From assembly GCA_029204225.1 (NCBI GenBank), contig CM055108.1:47602815-47666814 (forward strand): DNA of 64,000 bases. The letters run 5' to 3'. Each line of letters starts with the position of its first letter. Positions within the stretch are counted from its first letter, which is position 1. The stretch is from Diphasiastrum complanatum. Lineage: Eukaryota; Streptophyta; Lycopodiopsida; Lycopodiales; Lycopodiaceae. A program made the translations under genes and the position numbers. The notes beneath the pieces were generated by a model. That model was not told the origin of the DNA. It saw only the letters and a list, made by a program, of their open reading frames with translations, and did no database searches. Shown here in pieces: positions 55,073-64,000 of this stretch.

Positions 55073-56001
55073 CTAACCAATTCGTGATAGTAGCCAAGGA
55101 GGACAAGATGACCACAAATGATTTGTGGCACAAGAGGCTTGGTGTTCCATCAACACCAAGTATATGGAAGTCATGTGCAAGGAGGAGCTTTCTCTAGGCC
55201 TTCCAATATCCATGGAAAAGGAGGAAAAGGTTTGTGAAGCATGTGCTTTGGCTAAACCACATAGGTTGCCTTTCTCTAACACTATCACTAAGACTACTCA
55301 TCCTCTTAAGTTGATTCATTTGGATGTACATTTTGCTAGCACAAAGAGCAATGGTAGAGCCACAATGTTTGTAATCTTGAATGATGAACCTTCTAAGAGT
55401 CATACTGGCAGAGATATGGTTGAGATCAAGGAGGAGCTTGATCAAGAGGAGGAGAAAAATTCGAGAGCTTCAACTATTCCAATGAGAGCCACAAGAGCAA
55501 AGATGGAGCTATCAATGCTCATTTTTGTGGACAAGGAAAGGCAAGTTGGAAAGGGGAGTTACATTTTATACTCCATTTGCTAGTTTTTGTAATGAAATCC
55601 CTTTGAATTCTAATGTATGGAATGAAAGATGGTTGTCATATCTACTTACTCTTGAGTGTGCTAGAAGTAAGCATGACATTTTTATTCATAAGTTGAAAGA
55701 TTTTGACTTATTTTTCAAAGAAGCATATTGTGAACCTTGTGTGAGAGTAACTGAATCATCCTTGAAGGACACTTATATCCATACAAGAGTATTTGGCCTC
55801 ATTGGTTTCAAGTTCAACAAGTACGTAATGCAAATTGCTAGTGGTAAACAATTGTGGACTAGTAAATTTGGTATAAATAATTTTGGTGATTGTTTTGTTG
55901 ACTTGAAAGATCATATTGCAAAGGAGAATATTCAGCTTTGGAGACTTGAAAACAAAGTCCTTGAGAGTCTTGAAGGTCATGGTTTGGCTCTCTTGACTTG
56001 A
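55073..56001 (+). pseudogene. GAG-pre-integrase, integrase stub and non-pol 3' frame of derivative A
   Basis: First the HHCC-type Cys pair VCEACALAKPHRLPF and LKLIHLDVHFASTKS, the start of the Copia integrase. The integrase then gives way within about 40 residues to an acidic stretch (EIKEELDQEEEKNSRASTIP). From 55525 a 158-residue frame reads FYTPFASFCNEIPL, TLECARSKHDIFIHKLKDFD, ESSLKDTYIHTRVFGLIGFK, KQLWTSKFGINNFGDCFVDL and ends GHGLALLT. It has no RT, RNase H or integrase motif. Part of it resembles the block next to the LTR at 39-40 kb. Its function is unknown. Confidence 0.6.
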
Positions 56002-56071
56002 CCTAACCTACATTAGGAGTGGGTTGCCACGTGGCATTTTGGTCATACATGTGTGGAACCCAATTATGTAC
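55988..56071. repeat. 84-bp direct repeat, left copy
   Basis: CTCTCTTGACTTGACCTAAC...AATTATGTAC, matched at 59638-59721 with about five mismatches. The two copies lie on either side of the nested derivative B. They are far too long to be an LTR-element target duplication. Confidence 0.9.
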
Positions 56072-56195
56072 GAAATTTACACTATTCTTCATGAATAGAG
56101 AATGATGTCCATCAAGGATCTTTCACCACCTCTTAAAGGATCCCTTACAAGATGTTCCACAAATGTGTCTATATAAATGTAGCACACTTCCAAAA

Positions 56196-57310
56196 CTATA
56201 CATCATGCCAAGCCATGGATTCCAAGGCATTTTGTGCACTTGAAGATACATCAATTAAACTATTAAGTGCATACATATTGTTGCCAAAGACAATTTGCCT
56301 TACTTGATCCATATGATTGAGCCTAGATGGCTCCATCTTGATACCCAAGGTTCTTCTTGGAGTCCTCGGGTCTTGAGCTTGATCCTCCACTTGACTTGAC
56401 TCCAAAACATCAATGAATTGAATAAGGTGTTGATCTAAAGGTTCTTCTTCAAGTTTACAAATCTTCCACTCTTGAAAGATCACATTTCCACCATTGACAA
56501 ATTCTTTGGTGGAAAATAAGTAGATTCTACAATATCTACCTGAAGAGCAAAACACTACCATTATTCCTATCATTGAAATAGGATAATATTTGGTCCTTAC
56601 ATTGGAATGATCGTGCACAAAGCATCTGGACACAAATATTTCCAAAGCAAATGATGTTTCATCTTTTATGACTCTATTCAAACTATTACAAGAGTAGTTA
56701 TCCAATGAAATTGCTTTATCAACAACAAATGTAGATTTCAAAGCATCCTATTTCATTGTCTTGTCATGCAAAGTAATAAACACCATGAATCTTAAAGGTA
56801 AGAAACAAGTCACCTCATGTCTACTAATACTTTCCAAAAAGTATTCAAAGATAGTATACTCTCCAATGCTCACCACCCTTGCAAGATGCACACTTGAATG
56901 GACAATTTGCATGCAATTTGATGACTCAGACATTGTCATGGAGGACTCCCTTGGAACTCTCATGCTTTGAGGTTGATCCTCAAGATTTTCCTCCTTTTGA
57001 TGCTCCTCCTCAATGCAAGCAAGATCACACTTTGCCAAGATCTCCTCTTGAGTGATCTCCTCCTTTGCCACACTCACCCTCTCAAAAGCAACACTAGCTT
57101 CTAGCTTAAACAATCTTCCATGCTTAAATCCCTTTGCAATGCAAACATCATTCTTCAAGATGAAACAAACACCATGCTTAAAGTGGACATCCAAACCACT
57201 TTCTAAGAGTAGACCAACACTAAGCATATTCTTGGTGATTGATGGTACATAAAGGACATTTTCTAGATCCATGCATTTTGAGGATTCTAGACACAAAGAG
57301 ATGGTGCCAA
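56196..57310 (-). pseudogene. Post-protease frame of derivative B, non-pol
   Basis: 57296-56748 starts with the end of the protease domain (LENVLYVPSITKNMLSVGLL), then VSVAKEEITQEEILAKCDLA and an acidic linker. After one in-frame stop (56745) the same frame continues to 56196: FALEIFVSRCFVHDHSNVRT, STKEFVNGGNVIFQEWKICK, QFIDVLESSQVEDQAQDPRT, ending ESMAWHDV. About 370 residues in all. None of it resembles integrase, RT or RNase H. I do not recognise the product. Confidence 0.6.
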
Positions 57311-58345
57311 CACCATCCTATTCTACACTCTTCATCATTTGCAGTAAATACAAACTTTTTAACATCATTGAAAGAGTGTAAGGTTGAGAAAAAGTCCTTT
57401 TCACAAGACATGTGGGAGCTAGCCCCACTGTCGATCCACCAATTGTCTCTTGAATTGTTATTGCCTGTTGATGAGGATGTAGATGCCATCAAAAATACAT
57501 CTACTTCCTCATCCTCCTCCTCCTTTGCAAGGTTTTCTTGTTTTTCCTCATCCACTTGTGCTCTTAGCCTCTTATAGCATTCAGATGCATAATGCCCCTT
57601 CTTTCCACAAAAGAAGCATTTCTGCTTTGACTTGTCCTTTGAGCTTGATGCATCATCCTCTTCTTTGGCCTCCTTTGGATGCTTCTTCTTTTCATTGGTC
57701 TTCTTTTTGCCCTTGAATGAGAAATTGGCTTTCTGATCACCATCCTGCAAAGACAAGGAACTCTCCCTAGATTTTGCATGGAGCATCCTACACTCTTCAG
57801 CCACTAATACACTGTGAAGTTTTTCTATATTTGGCAAGGTGCCTTGGATGGCAAAACTTTGGACCAAATTTGCAAAGTCATCTCCTAGACCATTAAGAAC
57901 AATTTGTACAAGCTCTCCATCATGAATCTTCTCTCCAATGAAAGCCAACTCCCTATTTAGAGACTTGATTCTGAGTACATAATCTTGTGCACTGTCCTCA
58001 CTTCTCCTCATGCTTTGCAAAATCTGATTTCTAAACATGAGTACTCTTGAAGTGTTACTAGATTCATAGATTGGTTTTAAAGACTCCCAAGCCTCTTTAG
58101 CACTAATACATGCTGATACCTCTCTCAACAAATCATTACTCACATTCATCTTCACACAATGAAGTGCAAGCCTAGATCTCTTCTTGTATCTAGCTAACTC
58201 ATGTGCACCTAGAGGTTCATTCAATCAAGAACTCATAAAGGTCTTGGAGCACCAAGAGTGACTCCATCCTAACCTTCCAAATAGCATAATTTGTAGAATT
58301 CAATCTCTCACTAGCTTCTAGAAGGTATGCTCCAGCAGATTCCAT
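57220..58345 (-). pseudogene. Copia gag and protease of derivative B
   Basis: Gag starts at 58345 (MESAGAYLLEASERLNSTNY, AIWKVRMESLLVLQDLYEFL). One frameshift near 58225 leads into the 334-residue frame to 57220: CVKMNVSNDLLREVSACISA, KPIYESSNTSRVLMFRNQIL, YVLRIKSLNRELAFIGEKI, a Lys-rich stretch, the zinc knuckle CFFCGKKGHYASEC, and the protease active site NWWIDSGASSHMS. A second frameshift near 57300 separates this from the rest of the protease. The gag and protease are among the best preserved in the window. Confidence 0.9.
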
Positions 58346-59087
58346 CTTACTAGTGACTTCTACAAACAAGAAATAGATTTGATTGATTTGAAACTCACAA
58401 AGGTCTCACACTTGCAGTGTTTCACTCAAATTTGATTTCTAATCCAACAAATGGACTTATAATCACAGTTCTATCACTCCCTCACAAAGCTGGAATGAAG
58501 ATAAGATGAAGTGAAAACTACTTTCAAACAAATCTTGCCAAGAAATGGATTTGATTGTCTCTAGAAACTCACTAAGGTCTCTATTTTGTAGTGTTTCACT
58601 CAAATTAGATATCTAATGACTTATAATCTCAGTTCTAGCACTCATTCACAAAGTTGGAATGAAGATAAAATGATGTGAAATCTACTTACAATCATATCTT
58701 GCCAATTTTGGCTATTTTTGGACAATAACATGACTAAATCTCCCTCACACTTTTTGATGTACTTTCAAGACCTGTAAAAAAAGTTTAGAGGACCTGATTT
58801 CAGCCTAGATTAATTAGATTTCACATGGCCCTATGTCAAATCTAATCAATGGCACTCAATCTTGGTAGCTTATCCTAAGATTTCCACCAAAAATTACATC
58901 AAAAGCTCACATATTGAATTTTTTTGGATCAAATGAATACCATGCATTAAATGCAGCTTCAGAGGTGCCCACACATGTGGACAGTACAGACTTGCCCTCT
59001 CAATACTAGTTTTTAGCACCAAAACTTGCTAAAAATGGATTTGCATTAGATCAATGGCTTATGCTCTAGTACTTGGCTCTGATACCA

Positions 59088-59630
59088 TGTGAAAGTACTG
59101 TACTTTAGGACCATAAATGGACTTATGAAAGATCCACAAGAGTGATTGGATGCTTGCTTAACAATTTATCAAAAACCTAGACACAAAAACGTTGATCTAG
59201 ATTGGCAATTTGACAAACAACAAGCATTAACAATCAAAACCATTGATAAACATTGAAATCCAAGCCCACACATGTGTACTACAGGCTGTAGTACGGCCTT
59301 CAACCTGAGAAACAAGTAGAAATTGATTTGGTTTCATTTGGATCACAAAAACTCAATGTACACAGTGAACTAACTTGAGATTGCCAATGAGCTCCAAAAA
59401 TTCTCTATCTTCTCACTATGGGAGCTTGGACTACATAGCAAATTCGACTTCCTTCTTGAAGTTAGGTGGATTTCCAGCATGTAATAAGGAAGTTAACTCA
59501 CTCTTTTTGCCCTAAAATGAAACCCTAGCCTAGATCCTAGAGTTATGCTTGGTAGGTAGCTAGTTGGTCAAATTTTCACCTTAAACTTAGGTGTAGGTCC
59601 TATAAAGTAGGGATGACCACCAAATAGACA
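59088..59630 (-). repeat. 5' LTR of derivative B
   Basis: On the + strand it begins TGTGAAAGTACTGTACTTTA directly after the complement of TGGTATCAGAGCC. The right edge AAATAGACA is inferred. Confidence 0.65.
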
Positions 59631-59637
59631 TGACAAA

Positions 59638-59721
59638 CTCTCTTGACTTGACCTAACCTACATTAGGAGTGGATTTCCATGTGGCATTTTGTTCATACAT
59701 GTGTGGAACCTAATTATGTAC
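59638..59721. repeat. 84-bp direct repeat, right copy
   Basis: Partner of 55988-56071; here it is followed by the remaining 3' leader of derivative A. Confidence 0.9.
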
Positions 59722-59898
59722 AAGTGATCATTTAACAACCTACCAAAGACAAAGCTTGGATCTTGAAGACGACCTTAATGGAGCTCTCACTACATTTGAC
59801 AACTTGGAGCTCAAATTGTGTTCTTATTGTAATGAGTGATCATACTCACTACATACATCAAGAACCTGTAAATTATGTTGTTTTTATGCATGTATTTA

Positions 59899-59986
59899 TT
59901 ACTGATCTAGGATAGTCTCATCAAGCTAAATTGTGAGAGGAGTTACTGATCCACGATAGTCTCATCAAGCTAAATTGTGAGAGGAG
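59899..59986 (+). repeat. Tandemly duplicated polypurine-tract segment
   Basis: Two 44-bp units, each TTACTGATC..GATAGTCTC followed by ATCAAGCTAAATTG and TGAGAGGAG. The second unit ends exactly at the LTR2 start, so the element carries two potential plus-strand primers. Confidence 0.9.
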
Positions 59987-60683
59987 TGTTAAAATTTCAC
60001 AATTCTAGCTTGACCATTTTGGTCACATGCATTGTAATTGGCAAGATGGCCATGTAAATAGATGCCACACGTGCCAAATCACATAGGATGCTTTCCAAAG
60101 ACTTCATTCCTCATATTACATTGTGATAGCATTTTTGAAATGAGGCCAAAGTGTGCTTAGATAAGCTAGAGAAATTTTAGGAGCTAAAAATAGCATGTTT
60201 TATATTGTTTTTGGATCTTGATCTTGACCCCATATTAGGGTGGATGCAATGACCTATTAAGTTAGATGTTAGGGTTAGGTTATGATAAGCACAGAGATGC
60301 CCTAAAACGTTTAAATCCAAGCTTGAAATGTATAAATGTATGATGGGATCTCCATCAAAGTATGAAGAAAAATCGAGTTTTTCCACTTCTATCAACATTG
60401 TCTTTTAGTGGCAAGTTCTAGCTATTGGATGTGAGTGATTTTATGCATTAATTACTCGCTTTGAAAGGTACTGAAGTTGTTTATAGGTCTGAGAAGCTTT
60501 CTGCACTTTACTTTAGTGTATTTGATCAAATCTATGTGCTTATTGTGGAGGTAAATGCCAAATTAGCTAGTTTTGGTAACTAGTCTTGATTCTAGCTCAT
60601 AGTTTGGATCTAGATCTCTGATTTGTGTATTCTCCATCACTTTTAAAATTGATTGGGATTGAATTTGCTATAAAATTTTGTCA
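59987..60683 (+). repeat. LTR2 of derivative A
   Basis: 697 bp, homologous to 52300-52970, with a TATA-like GTATAAATGTATG near 60329. It is followed by TGGTATCAGATCC (60684), a degraded primer-binding site, so it also looks like the 5' LTR of a further, truncated copy. Confidence 0.85.
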
Positions 60684-60862
60684 TGGTATCAGATCCATCT
60701 CTCATGTTTTCTCTGGATCTTTATGTTAATTGGATTTGCAAATTTTCATTTTTCAGCATGTTTTAAACCCATGGATGGATGTTAGATTGCATTTAGGCAT
60801 CTTGGTTGTTTTCACTCAAATGGATCAAAATGCATGGTAACCTTAGGTAGGCTCTGATACCA
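60684..60862. other. Face-to-face retroelement leaders
   Basis: A + strand primer-binding-like site (TGGTATCAGATCC) at 60684 and a - strand one (TGGTATCAGAGCC) at 60850-60862 point toward each other across about 150 bp. These are two 5' leaders of different Copia-type elements joined after loss of both interiors. Confidence 0.7.
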
Positions 60863-61681
60863 TGTTGACTTTCACACGTGTGGATTGTCCACTACATGTA
60901 CTTGTGATCTCCTAAGGTGTATAATGCACCAAGATCAAGACTAGATTGAGATTCAAGATCTATCTTTGATTCTATGGCAAAAACACACTACTACATGCAT
61001 TCAATCACTTCCAACTCTCACTCACACGTGTGGGAAGTGTTCCAAAAGTATTCTAAGTAAAAACAAGCTGCTCTCCTCGGGTAGAGAGAGAAAAACCATC
61101 ATGAGCTCTCGGGTAGAGAGAGAAAGCTAGAAATTCAATGACACTCAAAATCCACTCAATCTTAAAATCAATTAGATCCAAACAGAGGAGTACAATGATA
61201 CTAATAGATTCATGAGCTACCACTATGCTTAACTATGATTGGATCACACTTTGCCACCTCTTAATCCTATTGGACCATTGATCCATGCACCTCTAAATTC
61301 TATTGGACTATATTCAAGCACACCTCAATTTTCTATTGGACCTCACAAGGTTCCACCTCTAAATCCTATTGGACCTCTTAAGCTTCATCAAACAAAAGCA
61401 TGACACTTGTCTACACTCTAATTGGCACAATTTTGGCTCTATTTTGGCTCAATATTGGCATTAAAAGTGGAAATGGACAATTTGCCATCTATGCCAAATT
61501 TGACCCTATCAACATCCTACACCTAAATGCTTGACTATGAAATTCTATGAGACCCCTATATCAAACATTTTGATTTACTTTACAATTCTCCACACGTGGG
61601 AACATCCTCCACACATGTGAGATTCACTTACAAACTTCTATCATAAAAAATACCAAGCTAGATTTTTGCCAATTTCTCACA
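60863..61681 (-). repeat. LTR (- strand), same family as 38982-39780
   Basis: 819 bp; begins TGTTGACTTTCACACGTG and ends TTTCTCACA on the + strand, with the primer-binding site on its left side. It contains CTCTCCTCGGGTAGAGAGAG and several CACACGTGTGG palindromic motifs, as in its relative. Confidence 0.8.
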
Positions 61682-61839
61682 AGAAAGGTACTAAGGATGA
61701 ACATAATAAATAATTAGCAAATTAAATTTATGTTAGGCTTGAGACCAGACTAGCAAAGATAATATAATTACTATGCTTAGCATAAGATATGAATGTTCAA
61801 AAAAAAAAATCAATATATTTCTATGTTAAGCATGAGTGA

Positions 61840-63271
61840 AGTGAATACATTGTCATTGATGACATGGATCATAAGAAAACGATGTTGTCTCATTTTGTTA
61901 GAGTGCCAAAAAATTTGATCGAGGTAGATTTTATTCAGGTTCATCTCGTTGGAACATTTGTGTTTAATGGCACATTGGAGTTGAAAGTATTTTTCAATTA
62001 TCCCAATGTTCGAAACGATGTACAAAAGATAATTTGCGAATTTGGTGTTAATCTTCCAAAAATACTGTATTTGCAACTTGATAACACTGCTAGGGAAAAT
62101 AAAATCAAACAATACTGGCTTACTTATCAATGTTGGTAGAAAAAAAAAATTCAAAAAAATAAAAGTAGGATTTTTGTTGGTGGGTCACACCCATGATCAA
62201 ATTGATCAGATGTTTAGTTGTTTTTCCAAAAGACTAAGATGCAAGAAGGCATTTTCTTTACCAGTGCTTCAGAGCATTGTTGAAGAATCATACCTGCCAA
62301 AGCCAAATGTGTCGTTAATAGGCACACATTTGATTTTTGTGAATACATTCAAGCGTCCAATGAAACAAATTGTTGTTGCTACTATTAATGATATTAGCTT
62401 TCAACATTCAAAATCAAATGCAATGAAACTGGCATCACGTTGCTATGGGGCGAACAAGTTTCATAATTACCTGTTGAAGGAATACGGTTTCTGCTCAATA
62501 TGCCTTCTGGTCAAATCAAGCTTGTTGCGTTGTCTCCCTTGAAGTCCATGCTAGAAGAACAAAAAGCACAAAGAGAGCATCGTGCGGTTGACCCATTTGC
62601 CTCATTAAATTTTTTGGAATCAAGTACTCAAGCAGCTTTTCAATGTTTTGATGAGTTTGATCAGCATTGGTGGTTGGACGGGCTCAAGGAAGAATAGGCA
62701 AAGTATAAAAGATGCAAAAATGAAGTGGTGCGGTGATCTCAATGAAATTCAAATTGGAAGCCTTGTTGCACTTCTAGCTTCAGAAAACAATGAAGGACAT
62801 CTATTTTGGATTGCGAAAGTACTTGGTTTCATTCAAAATAGCAATCAGACAAAACTACTACATGTCCATTGGTTGCGCACCACTTCAATGAATGTTTTTT
62901 TGAGAAGGTACAAACTTGAAATATTGCTAGTAGATCCAAAGGACAAGAGAAAATGACTGCCAAAGAACCATCTGAGGGTTGATGATTTGAATTTACAAGA
63001 TATAGATGTTTTGGCTCTTAATTTTGAGTTAACAATGACCAATCATCTACGAAAGTCAACTATAGCCATACTAAATTAATGACTTGGATTAATGAGACAA
63101 CCATCATCGTCAACTCGTCAACAACAGAGGAAAATCGACCTACAAGGTTTTGTATCAACATTGGATGCGGATTCTGAGGACGATATGCCAGTGGATTCTG
63201 ATGAAAAAGATAGGTCTTCCACCTCATCGACTGAAAACGAGAGTGTTCAAAATATGTCAAGTTCTGAATAA
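61840..63271 (+). pseudogene. Degenerate transposase-like gene (DDMD / LDN-REN / GHTH-DQIDQ type)
   Basis: The frame starts upstream of 61864 with YIVIDDMDHKKTMLSHFVR, continues LVGTFVFNGTLELKVFF and LPKILYLQLDNTARENK, then after a frameshift near 62120-62150 VGFLLVGHTHDQIDQMFSCF, SKRLRCKKAFSLPVLQSIVE and LLKEYGFC. Later frames hold a BAH-like stretch IQIGSLVALLASENNEGHLF / WIAKVLGFIQN (62750-62830) and an acidic tail DADSEDDMPVDSDEKDRSST ending at 63271. The spaced acidic motifs (DDMD, QLDN, DQID) look like an RNase H-fold DDE/D transposase. I recall similar sequences as a DUF7869-type domain, which should be checked. Two or more frameshifts make it non-functional as it stands. Terminal repeats were not found. 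Confidence 0.6.
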
Positions 63272-64000
63272 AGCTTTGAAGAAGTATGAACGTCTCCAGA
63301 AGCTTTGGCTCTTTGATGGGTTGTATTCCCAATTGCCCACACTGAAGATTCAATGGATGATGTACAAGAGCTTGGGTTGTTGAATATGGTATGAAAACAA
63401 CACAAGGTGTGAATGAACGATAAAGAGATGAAGATGAGAGTAAGTGGTAAGATGTGAGTCGGATATGGGAGTGGTGGTGGAGGTGAATGAATGGATCAAA
63501 GGGTTGTTGATCATAGTTGTTCTTGAAGGCATGATGCTGTCAAAATTTTGATTGCAACTTTTTTGAGTTCAATTGTACTGTTGAGAGCTCCATGAAGGAT
63601 TGCTTGGAATCGCCATTTTATTTTTTTGATAAAGTAGTACTCTTTGAATAGTCAACAAGTGAATAACTTGTCGATTTCTTAATTGCAAAAACACCACTTG
63701 TTGTTTTGTGAAAAATCTCCAACGTCCTTTTGATAATATGCTTGTCTTGGCTCAACGGGAGTTCTGAATTGGCGTCATTTGTATGCTGCAGATGTTGTAG
63801 ACTTGTCTGCTCCACGAAGTGCTTCAAGTGAGAACTAGAGCAAGTTCAGAATGATCAATCGGGTGGGAATGAGGTCTTGAAGCATGGATGAGAAAAGTGA
63901 GGCGAAGCTTCGAGATTAATTATATGGTGGAACATTGAGGAATGAATGGGTGTGGACAAGGGATGATAAGGATCTTGTGTGTCTTTTTATACATCTTCAT
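63272..64000. other. No further gene recognised
   Basis: Short frames on both strands without a recognised domain; may be the 3' flank of the transposase-like gene. Confidence 0.4.

Larger units (their letters stand above)
56190..59630 (-). mobile_element. Copia derivative B, - strand, nested in A
   Basis: The 5' LTR is about 59088-59630 with the primer-binding site TGGTATCAGAGCC on the - strand just inside (59076-59087). A 700-bp leader leads to gag at 58345, protease at 57450, and a long frame that ends at 56196. No integrase, RT or RNase H is present. A matching left LTR is not seen, so the 3' end is probably truncated. The right LTR edge is inferred from a terminal CA. Confidence 0.7.
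52300..60683 (+). mobile_element. Copia derivative A (LTR to LTR) with nested - strand derivative B
   Basis: LTR1 52300-52970 (671 bp) and LTR2 59987-60683 (697 bp) share sequence throughout (both begin TGTT.AAATTTCACAATTC) and both end TCA. A primer-binding-site-like TGGTATCCGAGCC follows LTR1. A polypurine tract GTGAGAGGAG precedes LTR2. Between them lie gag (53781), protease (54700), GAG-pre-integrase, a stub of integrase and an unrelated 3' frame (to 56001); no reverse transcriptase or RNase H is seen. B (about 56190-59630) interrupts A. LTR2 is followed by another primer-binding-like site rather than by a target duplication, so the right side is rearranged. A would depend on another element for replication. 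Confidence 0.75.

Overview
This is a window of plant nuclear DNA dominated by decayed transposable elements. Two host genes stand out, both with GT-AG introns: a cytosolic ribosomal protein S14 (uS11) gene on the + strand (3367-8812), whose upstream region carries a telo-box and a site-II-like motif typical of plant ribosomal protein genes, and a thaumatin-like (PR-5) gene on the - strand (47552-48515). Long (GA)n tracts and many nested retrotransposons suggest a repeat-rich seed plant; I cannot name the species.

Layout. 1-3100 is gene-poor, with a short tandem array and a long (GA)n tract. 3110-8812 is RPS14; its first intron is about 4.3 kb and holds an antisense LINE-like remnant, a degenerate tandem array and a second (GA)n tract. 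Just downstream sits a well-preserved 848-bp hAT-like non-autonomous element with an 8-bp target duplication. 12.3-14.8 kb is a broken Ty3-type pol (-). 15.2-17.2 kb is a broken Copia pol (+). 17.2-19.8 kb is a Copia 5' end (-) carrying a 1.08-kb hairpin-rich insertion, followed by a related + copy to about 22.7 kb. 23.6-24.9 kb is another Copia gag/protease/integrase piece, apparently cut by a CACTA element whose degraded tnp2 and DUF4218 coding region runs on the - strand to about 29.7 kb.

30.1-31.85 kb is a Copia LTR plus gag, then a 2-kb region dense in a CGAAGGTT motif, two opposed Ty3 gag fragments, and the first of two copies of an unrecognised protein family (35.7-36.1 and 41.5-42.6 kb; the second keeps a clean 110-bp intron). 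39-41 kb has a - strand LTR with polypurine tract and a second tnp2 fragment (+). 44 kb has a Ty3-like protease relic. 45.2-46.5 kb is a non-coding field of short tandem repeats. After the thaumatin-like gene come a Copia RT/RNase H end with LTR (49.9-51.9 kb) and a composite nest at 52.3-60.7 kb: two gag-protease Copia derivatives in opposite orientation that lack a recognisable reverse transcriptase. The window ends with two LTRs whose primer-binding sites face each other, and a degenerate DDE/D-like transposase gene (61.8-63.3 kb).

The two host genes have no evident functional link. The most unusual material is the pair of unrecognised protein copies, the DDE/D-like gene, the RT-less Copia derivatives that share a 3' coding block, and the 1.08-kb hairpin element that can be read either as Helitron-like or as a TIR element without target duplication.
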